DNA of 37,516 nt from an uncultured Clostridia bacterium. Lineage in GTDB: Bacteria > Bacillota > Clostridia > Christensenellales > Borkfalkiaceae. This document shows positions 1-7,761 of this stretch, one piece after another. Numbering within the stretch: position 1 is the stretch's first letter; each line of letters begins with the position of its first letter. The DNA lies in the NCBI GenBank assembly GCA_947629575.1, contig CANREF010000015.1, positions 1-37,516 on the forward strand, written 5' to 3'. The notes below the pieces were generated by a model that worked only from the letters and a program-made list of their open reading frames with translations, made no database searches and was not told where the DNA came from. A program made the position numbers and the translations under genes.

Positions 1-1
1 A

Positions 2-75
2 TGGAGCGGGTGATGGGAATCGGACCCACGCAGCCAGCTTGGAAGGCTGGGGTTCTACCATTGAACTACACCCGC
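2..75 (-). tRNA. tRNA-Gly (anticodon UCC)
   Basis: Read on the minus strand this folds as a standard 74-nt tRNA with an encoded CCA end (positions 2-4). The 7-bp acceptor stem pairs 69-75 with 6-12. The D stem is GTTC/GAAC, and the 5-bp anticodon stem CCAGC/GCTGG encloses the loop CTTCCAA, giving anticodon UCC (glycine). The T stem has one G-U pair. A consensus promoter lies just upstream on the same strand. A plus-strand reading frame crosses this gene but is not coding here. Confidence 0.96.
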
Positions 76-92
76 ATCGATTACGCTTGTCT

Positions 93-121
93 ATTCTATC
101 AAAGTTTCGTGCGAATGTCAA
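93..121 (-). promoter_or_regulatory. Sigma-A-type promoter of tRNA-Gly
   Basis: On the minus strand a perfect -35 TTGACA (116-121) is followed by a 17-bp spacer and -10 TAGAAT (93-98), preceded by the TG of an extended -10. The -10 ends 18 bp before the tRNA 5' end. Confidence 0.85.
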
Positions 122-199
122 TTGTTTTTCACCTCTTTTCCCGAATTTTTCGGAAATATTTTCAAGCAAAAAACAACTTTTTATCCGACCGCGAAACTC

Positions 200-230
200 T
201 TGACAAACGGGCCTCCTCATATGATATAAT
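200..230 (+). promoter_or_regulatory. Promoter of the first membrane protein gene
   Basis: TTGACA (200-205) and TATAAT (225-230) are separated by 19 bp. The -10 is an extended one (TGATATAAT), which would compensate for the long spacer. The ATG of the downstream gene follows 34 bp after the -10. The promoter diverges from that of tRNA-Gly. Confidence 0.7.
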
Positions 231-264
231 TGCTTTATCGTGCAAGATGCCGTATGGGTGGAAC

Positions 265-993
265 ATGAATATTTGGGAAAAACTGAAAACCAATAAATAC
301 GTCGTGCGCTATCGGACGGACTATGAATACCGCACCGTTGTCGCCACCCTGCTCTCGTCCGTAGCGACCGCGGCGTTTGCCACTTACAACCTTTTGCTCG
401 GGCTTGTGGGCGGAGTTGGCGGGGTGTGGATCTACACGCTCGCGACCTATTATTATGTTCTTGCGCTCGCCCGTCTTTTGGTGCTCGCGTCTCATCGGTT
501 CGGTCTTTTGCGCAGGGAAACTCCCCTCTCGCGGCAGAAGCGGGACGCGTGCAACTATCTCGGCGGAGGAATTCTGCTCGTTATTCTCAACCTCACCTAT
601 TCCGGCATCATTGTTCTTGTATCGGTGAAAAATTACCACTATAACTATCGCGGAAATATGATCTATGTAATGGCGTTCTATACCTTCTATAAATTCGTCT
701 CGTCCACCGTCAAAGTGATAAAATACAGGAAATACCGCGACTTTACGATGCAGACCTTCCGCAATATCAACCTTGCCGACGGGATCGTCTCCGTCATCGC
801 ACTGCAGTCCGCCCTTCTCTTCACCTTCACCTCGGCGGAAAGCGGGACATTCGCAAAGGCGATGAATGCCACGGTCGGCGGCTTTGCGGGCCTGCTCATC
901 CTCATGCTCGGCAGCTACATGATCGTGCGCGGATACCACCGCCTGTCGGAACTTAAGGAGCTCAGGGAATACAACGACGAAACCGCCGACTGA
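265..993 (+). CDS. Uncharacterised six-pass membrane protein
   Basis: I do not recognise this 242-residue protein. It begins MNIWEKLKTN, has a basic, tyrosine-rich N-terminus (about 1-25), and then about six hydrophobic stretches that look like membrane helices, with basic loops between them (for example HRFGLLRRE and KVIKYRKYR). It ends in a charged tail (ELKELREYNDETAD). The frame stays open back to position 1, but that part crosses tRNA-Gly and the promoter, so the ATG at 265 is chosen; GGTGG precedes it closely as a weak ribosome binding site. It is a monocistronic gene that converges on the phosphopantetheinyl transferase with a 13-bp gap. No catalytic motif is visible. Confidence 0.8.
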   Translation: MNIWEKLKTNKYVVRYRTDYEYRTVVATLLSSVATAAFATYNLLLGLVGGVGGVWIYTLATYYYVLALARLLVLASHRFGLLRRETPLSRQKRDACNYLGGGILLVILNLTYSGIIVLVSVKNYHYNYRGNMIYVMAFYTFYKFVSSTVKVIKYRKYRDFTMQTFRNINLADGIVSVIALQSALLFTFTSAESGTFAKAMNATVGGFAGLLILMLGSYMIVRGYHRLSELKELREYNDETAD

Positions 994-1006
994 CAGGGCG
1001 GCCTTT

Positions 1007-1675
1007 TCAATATATCGCAAGCAACTGTTCTGCTGTAAAGAATTCGCTCTCCGCCTCCCCCGCGCCGCAAAGAGCGAGCATGTGATCCCCCTCCTCGGGC
1101 GGAAGCAGGCGCATGACGCCCTGCCGCAGAGAATAGGCAGCGAGGGGGAAGGAGAATTTTTCCCCGTCAAAGAGAAGCCCGCAGGGTGCGATCTCCACCC
1201 TTTTCAGCTCGGAAAGACCCGTGCCGCGCAACTTCAATGCACTCTCCCGCGCCGTCCAAAAACGGTAAAAGAGCCGCTTGGGATCTTCCGAAGCCGCAAG
1301 CTGTTCCCGCTCCCATGCGGAAAAACGCGTGGCGACGGAAAGGTCGCGTTCCTTGATCTGCTCCACATCCACCCCGACGGGCATGTCCGAGAGCGCACAG
1401 ACGGCGAATCCGCCCGAATGCGAGAGACTGAAATATTGTTCGGGATGATCTTCAAGATAGGGTTTCCCGCGATCCGAGCGCGCAAAGACCGCCTCCTTTG
1501 CCCGAGGCACGACGGCGCTGAGTTCCTTTCTCAGGGCAAGCTCGGCAAAGGCGCTGCGGATCCTGCTCATCGCAGGCAAGCGTAAAAGTTCTTCCCGCCT
1601 TCCTGCAGGCAGCAGGGAAAGCGCCTCTTTGTCAAACGAGAGCGCGCCGCTCAAATCGATCACAACAAGTTTCAT
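1007..1675 (-). CDS. Sfp-type 4'-phosphopantetheinyl transferase
   Basis: This enzyme would transfer the phosphopantetheine arm of CoA onto a serine of a carrier protein (acyl, peptidyl or aryl carrier). The family signatures are present: GKPYL followed by FSLSHSGG, the Mg-binding stretch GVDVEQIK, and FYRFWTARESALKLRGTGL, the usual W-x-x-x-E-x-x-x-K motif. At 222 residues it is within the size of Sfp proteins. The frame can be extended to a TTG at 1711, but the ATG at 1675 matches the family N-terminus better; neither start has a good ribosome binding site. No polyketide, peptide or fatty-acid gene lies beside it, so it may serve the general acyl carrier protein or a carrier elsewhere. Confidence 0.88.
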   Translation of the reverse strand: MKLVVIDLSGALSFDKEALSLLPAGRREELLRLPAMSRIRSAFAELALRKELSAVVPRAKEAVFARSDRGKPYLEDHPEQYFSLSHSGGFAVCALSDMPVGVDVEQIKERDLSVATRFSAWEREQLAASEDPKRLFYRFWTARESALKLRGTGLSELKRVEIAPCGLLFDGEKFSFPLAAYSLRQGVMRLLPPEEGDHMLALCGAGEAESEFFTAEQLLAIY

Positions 1676-1765
1676 CAAAAACAGTGTAGCACATCCTTCG
1701 GAAAAAGGCAAATATCCGATCGGGTGAAAAAATTTCCGTAAGTGATCTTTTCCTGCACGAAAACC

Positions 1766-1794
1766 TTGACATTTCTATATATATTTGATAGAAT
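1766..1794 (+). promoter_or_regulatory. Promoter of the 489-residue membrane protein
   Basis: Perfect TTGACA (1766-1771), a 17-bp spacer and TAGAAT (1789-1794) with an extended -10 TG at 1786-1787. The gene starts at 1832 behind AAGGAG. Confidence 0.8.
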
Positions 1795-1831
1795 GATTAT
1801 GTTTTATCCCAATTAGATAAGGAGAGTTATA

Positions 1832-3301
1832 ATGTCTAAAAGGTTGCTGGTCTGGTGCTTCAATATCCTTGTGGCGATCCTCTGCGTCCTTTCCATCGTG
1901 TGCTACTTCTTTGCGCCCGTCTGGAAGGTGGAGGTCACCGCAACCGTCAAGCCCGATATGATCGAGAAGATCGCTCCCGAGGCGGTGAAGGACGGTCAAT
2001 TCGAGATCCCCGTGCAGGAAGGTAGCGACCCGATCGTCATCCCCCTTACGGACATCATACCCAAGACGGGGGAAAGCATTTCTCTTGCACTGAATATCGG
2101 TTTTTCCGACCTCGCGCGTTCTTTCAATTCGTACATGAATAAGGATACTACGATGATGGAAGAACTCCTCAACCGCAATGTAAACAGCGTACTCGACCAA
2201 CTCAGCGGCAAGTTCGGAGATCTCACAAGGAAGGTCGTCCAGACCGTTGCGAAACAGGTCGTTAAAGAAGAGGTCAAATCCAACGTCAAAAAGTTCCTCA
2301 TCGATAATAGCGAGACGGGTGAAGTCAGCGACGAAGAGGTGACCAAAGCGCTCGAAGATCTCGGATTCAGCGACGACTACATCGACGGTAAAATGGATAC
2401 CCTTGTGGAATCCTTCTATGCAGACGGAGCCAGTGTGGATTCCGTCACCGAAACGGTGATGTCCACCGTGGACGAGGTTTATGCGACATTCCGTGAGAAC
2501 GCCGCAGGTAAGGAAGAATACCAAGAGTTTGCCGACTTCGAAATGTCCGAAGAAAACAGGGCGGAGATCGAAAAGAACGTCCGCGAACAGCTCGAAGAAT
2601 TGACTGCTGATACGAACGGCAATATCAATCCCGAAGACATCATCTTTCGTGTGATGAAAGAGGCGTTGGACAGTGCCAAAGGCGGCAACGCCGAGGGCAG
2701 CGAAAACGGCGGAGAGCAAGCCCCTACAGCCAAGGTCACGGTTTTGGCGAATGTAGCCGCCGATGCGGCGCCTTCCGACGAAGCCCCTTCCGATACCGAT
2801 CCTTCCGGCTCGGACGCTCAGGAGAATGCGGATGTCAAGGCGGAACTCGTCAATACCATCCGCGACCTCATCATGGAGCAGCTTCCTGAAAACATACTGA
2901 ACATCATGTCCCTCGTCTTTATCGGACTTACCGCGCTCGCGATCCTGTCCATGCTGCCTTGGCTGTATATCCTCATCAAATTGCTCGTGAAGCTGCTGAC
3001 GCACGGGATCCCCACCGTCAAGCTCGCGCTTCCCATTTGGCTCGGATGGCTGTTCTTCCTGCTCCTTGTGGGACTTCCCAACATAGCGCTCCTGATTCTG
3101 CCCAAACTGGGATTCCTGCCTGCGGAGGTCAAGAGTGTCTTGGACGGTCTGAGTATCTCTATCACATCCATCACTTGGATCACGGCTGTCTCCGCCCTCA
3201 TTTGCTTTGCGATCTCCATCTTCTACATGGTCATGCGCAGAAAGATCAAGCGCGAAGAAGGATTTGAGAAGCACAAGAAGCGTGCTCGTGTGGACGATTG
3301 A
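1832..3301 (+). CDS. Uncharacterised membrane protein with large extracytoplasmic loop
   Basis: I do not recognise this 489-residue protein. A single hydrophobic segment lies near the N-terminus (about 5-28). It is followed by roughly 300 mostly acidic, helix-prone residues containing many Asp/Glu/Lys and a low-complexity linker near 310-335 (repeats of APSD/DPSGSD). About four hydrophobic segments come after that, near 360-400, 410-440 and 450-475, and the tail is very basic (RRKIKREEGFEKHKKRARVDD). The topology suggests a long outside domain held between membrane helices with a basic cytosolic tail. The start is fixed by AAGGAG seven bases before the ATG. It has its own promoter and a hairpin after the stop, so it is probably monocistronic. 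No enzyme motif is seen. Confidence 0.85.
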   Translation: MSKRLLVWCFNILVAILCVLSIVCYFFAPVWKVEVTATVKPDMIEKIAPEAVKDGQFEIPVQEGSDPIVIPLTDIIPKTGESISLALNIGFSDLARSFNSYMNKDTTMMEELLNRNVNSVLDQLSGKFGDLTRKVVQTVAKQVVKEEVKSNVKKFLIDNSETGEVSDEEVTKALEDLGFSDDYIDGKMDTLVESFYADGASVDSVTETVMSTVDEVYATFRENAAGKEEYQEFADFEMSEENRAEIEKNVREQLEELTADTNGNINPEDIIFRVMKEALDSAKGGNAEGSENGGEQAPTAKVTVLANVAADAAPSDEAPSDTDPSGSDAQENADVKAELVNTIRDLIMEQLPENILNIMSLVFIGLTALAILSMLPWLYILIKLLVKLLTHGIPTVKLALPIWLGWLFFLLLVGLPNIALLILPKLGFLPAEVKSVLDGLSISITSITWITAVSALICFAISIFYMVMRRKIKREEGFEKHKKRARVDD

Positions 3302-3316
3302 TCCAAAAGAACGATA

Positions 3317-3347
3317 AAGTCCTCGCCTCTGCGGGGACTTCTCTTTG
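3317..3347 (+). terminator. Weak hairpin terminator after the membrane protein gene
   Basis: A 10-bp stem (3317-3326 with 3331-3340, one G-U pair) has a CTCT loop and is followed by CTCTTT. It lies between the membrane protein stop codon and tRNA-Leu. The U-tract is short, so some read-through into the tRNA is possible; no separate tRNA promoter is visible. Confidence 0.5.
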
Positions 3348-3429
3348 CCGCTGTGGCGAAACTGGCAGACGCGCGGGACTTAGAATCCCGTGGGAAACCG
3401 TGCAGGTTCGATTCCTGTCAGCGGCACCA
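3347..3429 (+). tRNA. tRNA-Leu (anticodon UAG)
   Basis: The 83-nt sequence has a 7-bp acceptor stem GCCGCTG/CAGCGGC, discriminator A and encoded CCA (3427-3429). The anticodon stem CGGGA/TCCCG encloses CTTAGAA, giving UAG (leucine). The variable arm is long, as expected for a class II tRNA, and the T loop is TTCGATT. Confidence 0.96.
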
Positions 3430-3472
3430 ACGAAGCGGGAGGGGTTTTACCCCTCCCGCTTCGTTGGTTTTT
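3427..3472 (+). terminator. Strong intrinsic terminator of tRNA-Leu
   Basis: A perfect 18-bp stem (3427-3444 with 3450-3467), loop TTTTA, is followed by TTTTT (3468-3472). The left arm starts with the CCA end of tRNA-Leu, so terminator and tRNA overlap by three bases. Confidence 0.9.
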
Positions 3473-3481
3473 GCGAATATA

Positions 3482-3692
3482 TGACAGGGCTTGAGGGTGG
3501 AGCGGCGCAATTTTGTTCAACAGCCCGGTGGGCTGTGAACTGCGCCGCGACATGAGGCGTGGCCTCGCCGAAGGGGTTTTGGCGGTCCCTGCCGCCAAAA
3601 CAAACAGGCACCGCAGGTCGGCGGATTCTACCGCCGACTCGACAATTGATAATTGTCGATCGTGCGCCGCGCCCAAGCGGCAAGCCCTGTCA
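3482..3692. repeat. MITE-like palindromic element with 12-bp terminal inverted repeats
   Basis: TGACAGGGCTTG (3482-3493) recurs as its exact reverse complement at 3681-3692. Inside, the 8-mer GCGGCGCA (3502-3509) also recurs inverted near the right end (3663-3670). Between them are four hairpins in series: 3502-3548 (8+5+7 bp arms), 3577-3600 (TTTTGGCGG/CCGCCAAAA), 3617-3638 (GTCGGCGG/CCGCCGAC) and 3639-3659 (TCGACAATT/AATTGTCGA). No credible gene is present. The element sits between the 3' ends of two convergent tRNA genes. A non-autonomous mobile element is the simplest reading, and a structured RNA is the alternative. Confidence 0.6.
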
Positions 3693-3882
3693 GGGAAGGT
3701 TTTTCCCTCAAGTCCCCCGCGAGATCCTTCGGTGAGAGCTCTCGGTTTTCATGTCGCCAATGCGGCTCAGGATGACGCGGAATGGCGCGGAAACCCCTTC
3801 CAAGACAAAAGGTTTTCGCGTAAAAAATAAAAACCCCACATATCGGCGTTATCAAATAGAACAGCACAATATACAGGATTTT
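3693..3882. other. Gene-free tail of the repeat-rich intergenic region
   Basis: No coding sequence is seen. The stretch holds a short hairpin (GGGAA/TTCCC near 3693-3707), the 10-bp palindrome GAGAGCTCTC, and, on the minus strand, a segment starting GTCATCCTGAGC and containing GAAGGATCTC. From memory this resembles intergenic repeats that are frequent in gut bacterial genomes; I could not check this. The last 60 bp are AT-rich and lead to the 3' end of tRNA-Val. Confidence 0.4.
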
Positions 3883-3959
3883 TGGTGGGGACTACAGGGC
3901 TCGAACCTGTGACCTCATGCACGTCAAGCATGCGCTCTAGCCAACTGAGCTAAACCCCC
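3883..3959 (-). tRNA. tRNA-Val (anticodon GAC)
   Basis: Read on the minus strand the 77-nt sequence has acceptor stem GGGGGTT/AGTCCCC (two G-U pairs), discriminator A and encoded CCA. The D stem is GCTC/GAGC. The anticodon stem CATGC/GCATG encloses TTGACGT, giving GAC (valine). The T stem is ACAGG/CCTGT with loop TTCGAGC. Confidence 0.95.
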
Positions 3960-3979
3960 GCGACGAGCCTAACGAAATT

Positions 3980-4008
3980 ATTTTATACGAAAATCTGCAT
4001 TCTGTCAA
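3980..4008 (-). promoter_or_regulatory. Promoter of tRNA-Val
   Basis: On the minus strand TTGACA (4003-4008), a 17-bp spacer and TAAAAT (3980-3985) end 20 bp before the tRNA. Confidence 0.75.
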
Positions 4009-4066
4009 GCATTAAGAAGGCAAAACGAAAATTTTTTTGCGGAAATTTTCGGAAATTTGTCATCCG

Positions 4067-5044
4067 CTATTCGTACATCTCCGTTTTCGGCGTGCGGGAA
4101 AAGAGAGAGGTGATCGCCTCGCGTATCCTTCCCTCGTCGTTGCCCGTCGCCCCGTAACAGACTTCATAGACGACATTGGTGATGGGAAGCTCCACATGAT
4201 ACTTCTCGCCCAAGAGTTTCATCGCCTTGGATGTGGGAACACCCTCTGCAAGTTTTTCAAACCGCTGCCCCTTCGCGAGCATCTCGCCGTACATGCGGTT
4301 GTGCGAATAGGGAGAGAACAGGGTCGTTTCGTAATCACCGAGATGGGCAAGTCCGTAAGCGGAGAGCTCGTTCCCCCCCATCGCCTTGATGAGCCGCGCG
4401 ACTTCTCTCGCCCCGCGGGACATGAGCGGTCCTTTGAGGGGAACGCAGATGACGTCGAGCGCACCTGCCGCGATGCCCATGACATTCTTTGCCGCCGCGC
4501 CGATCTCCGTACCGATGAGGTCCTCGCCGTAGTAGAAGCGGATGAGTTCACTGCGGAAGCTGTCCGCAAGGAAATGTTTGAGTTTTTCGTTCACCGAGTC
4601 GATGACCATGCAGTTGGGAACGCCCTGCACGAAGCTCTGGATATGCCCCGGACCTACCCAAACCGCGATCTTCTCGGGGGAAATGCCGCTCTCCACAAGT
4701 ACTTCGGAGAGCCGTTTGCCCGTCTCCACCTCGATGCCCTTCATGCAAAGAACGAACGCCTTATCCCGAACGGGATACTTTATAATGCGCTGCATAAAGC
4801 CGCGCAGCCCCTGCGAGGAGATGGAGATGACGATGATCTCCGCCCGCGTGACCGCCTCTTCGAGGTCGCACGTGAGCGTGATCTTCTCGTCGAGGGCGAC
4901 GTATTCATTCCGCCCCGTCTCTTTGAGGATCTTATAGGAATAGTCCTCCTCGGGACCCCAGCTGTAAACTTCGTTCCCGCGGCGGGAGAGATACCACGCG
5001 ATAAAGCTCCCCCATCTTCCGCATCCGAGCACACTGATCTTCAT
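4067..5044 (-). CDS. gpsA: NAD(P)H-dependent glycerol-3-phosphate dehydrogenase, variant form
   Basis: GpsA reduces dihydroxyacetone phosphate to sn-glycerol 3-phosphate, the backbone of membrane phospholipids, in the cytosol. The 325-residue length is normal. The N-terminal Rossmann motif is GCGRWGSFIAWYL (about 7-19). The catalytic region AAAKNVMGIAAGALD with its lysine and the C-terminal substrate region GLAHLGDYETTLFSPYSHNR are both present. The usual SGPSFAxEV segment is replaced by VGPGHIQSFVQG, so the protein is a divergent branch of the family, though the fold and lysine are kept. It is the last gene of the mrnC-to-gpsA run, only 8 bp after recR. Lipid synthesis is the expected role; glpK elsewhere in the window feeds the same metabolite from glycerol. 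Confidence 0.88.
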   Translation of the reverse strand: MKISVLGCGRWGSFIAWYLSRRGNEVYSWGPEEDYSYKILKETGRNEYVALDEKITLTCDLEEAVTRAEIIVISISSQGLRGFMQRIIKYPVRDKAFVLCMKGIEVETGKRLSEVLVESGISPEKIAVWVGPGHIQSFVQGVPNCMVIDSVNEKLKHFLADSFRSELIRFYYGEDLIGTEIGAAAKNVMGIAAGALDVICVPLKGPLMSRGAREVARLIKAMGGNELSAYGLAHLGDYETTLFSPYSHNRMYGEMLAKGQRFEKLAEGVPTSKAMKLLGEKYHVELPITNVVYEVCYGATGNDEGRIREAITSLFSRTPKTEMYE

Positions 5045-5052
5045 AACCGCTC

Positions 5053-5646
5053 CTAAATTTCTTTTCTCTCGATGAGGGCGCGGGAGAGCGTCACCTCGTC
5101 GGTATATTCGAGTTCCGAGCCAATGGGGATTCCGCGGGAGAGCCGCGTCACCGTAACGCCGAAGGGTTTGAGCAATCTTGCGATGTACATCGCGGTCGCC
5201 TCCCCTTCCACATCGGGATTGGTCGCCATGATGACTTCCTTCACTTCGTTCTCCTTCACGCGGTCCAAAAGTTCGTGAATGCGGATGTCGTTGGGGGAAA
5301 CGCCGTTCATGGGGTCGATAACCCCGTGCAGGACATGATAGACGCCCTTGAATTCATGTAATTTTTCGAGCACGATCACGTCCTTCGGCTCTTTCACGAC
5401 GCAGATCACCGAGGGATCGCGCCCCTTGCAGATCTCGCAGACGTCGCCCTCGCTGAAGTTGCCGCAAATGCGGCAAAAGCGCACCTTGCGCTTTGCGGAA
5501 AGGATCGCGTCCGCAAATTCCCGCGCTTCCGCTTCGGACATATTCACGACCTTGTAGGCATAGCGCTGCGCCGTCTTTTTGCCCACCCCGGGAAGTTTGG
5601 AAAATTCGTTGATGAGCCTTCCGATCGGCTCGATGAAGACTTCCAC
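5053..5646 (-). CDS. recR: Recombination mediator RecR
   Basis: RecR works with RecO and RecF to load RecA on gapped DNA. The 197 residues show the family order: a helix-hairpin-helix region ([17 protein letters not shown], 15-31), a four-cysteine zinc finger (C58, C61, C70, C73), a Toprim domain with E86 in VVKEPKD and [10 protein letters not shown] (143-152), and a C-terminal [13 protein letters not shown] segment. The start is a GTG at 5644-5646, directly after the TAA stop of ybaB, with GGGAGGG inside the end of ybaB as ribosome binding site. The two genes are therefore translationally linked. dnaX-ybaB-recR is a widely conserved block. Confidence 0.96.
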   Translation of the reverse strand: MEVFIEPIGRLINEFSKLPGVGKKTAQRYAYKVVNMSEAEAREFADAILSAKRKVRFCRICGNFSEGDVCEICKGRDPSVICVVKEPKDVIVLEKLHEFKGVYHVLHGVIDPMNGVSPNDIRIHELLDRVKENEVKEVIMATNPDVEGEATAMYIARLLKPFGVTVTRLSRGIPIGSELEYTDEVTLSRALIERKEI

Positions 5647-5988
5647 TTAAAAGAGCCCTCCCAAGCCGCCCATGTTATATTTGCCCATCTTTTCCTTGTA
5701 AACTTCGTCCGCCTTCTTATATCCGTCGAGGATCGCCGCCATAACAAGGTCCTCGAGCATTTCCTCATCTTCGGGGTCGATGACGGACTTGTCGATCTCG
5801 ATGCCGTCGATGATCTTCTTCGCGTTCATATAGACGACGACCGCCTCGCCGCCCGCAGTGCCCACGATCTCCCACTCCTCGAGCAGTTTCTCCGTCTCCG
5901 CCATTTCTTCCTGCATCTTCTGCGCCTGCTTCATGAGGTTCTGCATTCCCGCTCCCCCCATCGCACCGCCTCTGTTGAAATTCGACAT
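5647..5988 (-). CDS. YbaB/EbfC family nucleoid-associated protein
   Basis: This is a small DNA-binding protein (113 residues) that forms tweezer-like dimers. The Met/Gly-rich start (MSNFNRGGAMGGAGMQNLM), the amphipathic helix KQAQKMQEEMAETEKLLEEW and the central VVVYMNAKKIIDGIEIDKSVIDPEDEEMLEDLV match the family (the last is its conserved core, given here in part). It ends in a Gly-rich tail (NMGGLGGLF). AGGAGG lies eight bases before the ATG. It sits 12 bp after dnaX and abuts recR, as in most Firmicutes. Confidence 0.94.
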   Translation of the reverse strand: MSNFNRGGAMGGAGMQNLMKQAQKMQEEMAETEKLLEEWEIVGTAGGEAVVVYMNAKKIIDGIEIDKSVIDPEDEEMLEDLVMAAILDGYKKADEVYKEKMGKYNMGGLGGLF

Positions 5989-6000
5989 GTTGTCTTCCTC

Positions 6001-7740
6001 CTATTTCTCTTCGATCGGATAATCTCCGAAATCCCGCCTGAGCGCGTCGACCGCGCTCTTTTCCTCTGTCTTGGGCGTCTCTCCCCGCTTGCGCAGTTCA
6101 AAGTCGGTCACGCCGATCTGCGCAAAGATCTCCTTCATCGTCCGCACGTGCTCCTCCTTCCCGAGGGAACGGAACACCGTGAGGCTCTCGGTGAAGAGGA
6201 CGAGCTTCTCTCCCTCGAATTCCGCCTCGAGATCGCTGCACATCGTAAACAGGACGCCGTTCTTGCTCTGTTTGCGGAGCTGCCGCATAAATCTCCCGAA
6301 CATGAGCTGCGCGCTTGCCCCGTCGGTAGCGACTGCGGGCGTTGAAGGCGCAAGCGGAGCGGCTGTCGCTGCGGGCGCGGGCGTAGTGACTTCCCGCTCC
6401 GGGACGCGGGGAAGGGGCGAAGGCGGGCTCGACGGCGGCTCTTCTCTCATCGGTCCGTCTGAAAAATATGCCTCTTCGAAGACGGGTTCTTCCATGGGGA
6501 ACTCGTCCTCCGCGGGCGGGGTTGGAACTTCGGGCGCGGGCGGCGGGACAAAACTTTCCTCCGCCTTTCTCTCCGCGGGAGCGGGGCGCTCCTCCAAGAG
6601 GGAGAGCTTCTTTTCCAGCGCGGAAACGCGAAGCAAGAGAGCGTCGAAATCGTTGTCGGCGGCGGGAAGCGCGATCCGCATGATCGCCGCTTCGAGGCAT
6701 ATCCGCGGAGAGGAAACGAGCCTCAGTTCCGTCTCTGTCGAAGCGAGGAGCTCCGTCGCGCGCAAGATCGCCCTGCCGTCAGACTTTTCCGCGATCTCCG
6801 CAATGCGCGCAAAGTGCGTTTTAGGAAGGGAGAGCAATTTCTCCGCCGTACGGCAAGTCTTGGCGATGCCGATGCGGTTGAGCATTTCGAGCAGGTCCTT
6901 ACACAGCACCCCCACCGACTTTCCCGCCGAAAGGATGCTCTCCACCCGCTCGATCGCCGTAGGCATATCCGCGGAAAGCAATGCCTCGCAGAGGGCGCAA
7001 GTCTCGCGGAAATCGGCAGCGCCGAGCACCTCGGTCACGCCGTCATAGGTGAGTTTCTCCCCATAGGAAAGACACATTTCCGCAATGGAGAGCATGTCGC
7101 GGTCGCTCCCTGCGCCCGCCCTCGCAATCGCCGAGACCGCCTCGCGCTCGTAAGGTTTGCCGATCTTGTCGAGAATTCGCATAAGATGCGCCTCGAGGTC
7201 TTCCTCGGGGATCAGTTTGAAATCCAGCCGCATACAGCGCGAGAGTATGGTGGCGGGGATCTTGTGCGGTTCGGTCGTCGCAAGAATAAAGATGGCGTGT
7301 GCGGGCGGCTCTTCGAGCGTCTTCAGAAGAGCGTTGAAAGCGCTGTCCGTGAGCATATGAACTTCATCGACGATGTAGACCTTATATCTCCCCGTGACGG
7401 GCGGATATTGCACCTTTTCGCGAAGGTCGCGCATCTCGTTCACGCCGTTGTTGGAAGCGGCGTCGATCTCCACGATGTCGAGGCTTCCCCCTTGGAGCGC
7501 ACGGCAAACGGGGCATTCCCCACAGGGAGAGCCGTCTTGCGGATTCTCGCAATTGACGGCGCGCGCAAAGATACGGGCAACGGAAGTCTTTCCCGTTCCG
7601 CGCGGTCCGCAAAAGAGATAGGCATGACCGATCGCCCCTGTCGTTATCTGATTCTTGAGTACGGTAACAACGTGCTCCTGCCGCACCATTTCCCCGAAAG
7701 ACGCGGGGCGAAATTTTCGGTAAAGCGATAGATACGCCAT
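6001..7740 (-). CDS. dnaX: DNA polymerase III subunit gamma/tau
   Basis: DnaX is the ATPase core of the clamp loader that places the sliding clamp on primed DNA. The 579-residue product starts MAYLSLYRKFRPASF, the classic family start. It has Walker A GPRGTGKT (45-52), the zinc-binding cysteines C64, C73, C76 and C79, Walker B/DEVH at 125-128, LLKTLEEPP (138-146) and sensor SRC (167-169). Residues after about 390 form a Pro/Glu/Ala-rich linker and a tau-like C-terminal region. The frame is open further upstream (to 7830, inside sigH), but the ATG at 7740 has AGGGGAG six bases before it and fits the family. I see no slippery heptamer that would clearly produce a gamma form. Confidence 0.96.
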   Translation of the reverse strand: MAYLSLYRKFRPASFGEMVRQEHVVTVLKNQITTGAIGHAYLFCGPRGTGKTSVARIFARAVNCENPQDGSPCGECPVCRALQGGSLDIVEIDAASNNGVNEMRDLREKVQYPPVTGRYKVYIVDEVHMLTDSAFNALLKTLEEPPAHAIFILATTEPHKIPATILSRCMRLDFKLIPEEDLEAHLMRILDKIGKPYEREAVSAIARAGAGSDRDMLSIAEMCLSYGEKLTYDGVTEVLGAADFRETCALCEALLSADMPTAIERVESILSAGKSVGVLCKDLLEMLNRIGIAKTCRTAEKLLSLPKTHFARIAEIAEKSDGRAILRATELLASTETELRLVSSPRICLEAAIMRIALPAADNDFDALLLRVSALEKKLSLLEERPAPAERKAEESFVPPPAPEVPTPPAEDEFPMEEPVFEEAYFSDGPMREEPPSSPPSPLPRVPEREVTTPAPAATAAPLAPSTPAVATDGASAQLMFGRFMRQLRKQSKNGVLFTMCSDLEAEFEGEKLVLFTESLTVFRSLGKEEHVRTMKEIFAQIGVTDFELRKRGETPKTEEKSAVDALRRDFGDYPIEEK

Positions 7741-7761
7741 AAAAACTCCCCTATGATCATT

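Noticed and set aside
1..264. N-terminal extension of the first membrane protein back to position 1
   Set aside because: It would run through tRNA-Gly and two promoters; the ATG at 265 gives a normal membrane protein start.
1775..3274. Minus-strand frame of 499 codons opposite the second membrane protein
   Set aside because: Its sequence is His/Asp/Arg-rich antisense translation without domains, and the plus strand has a promoter, a ribosome binding site and membrane helices.
4010..4066. Terminator after gpsA
   Set aside because: AT-rich inverted AAATTT blocks are present, but no stable GC stem followed by a U-tract could be built on the minus strand.
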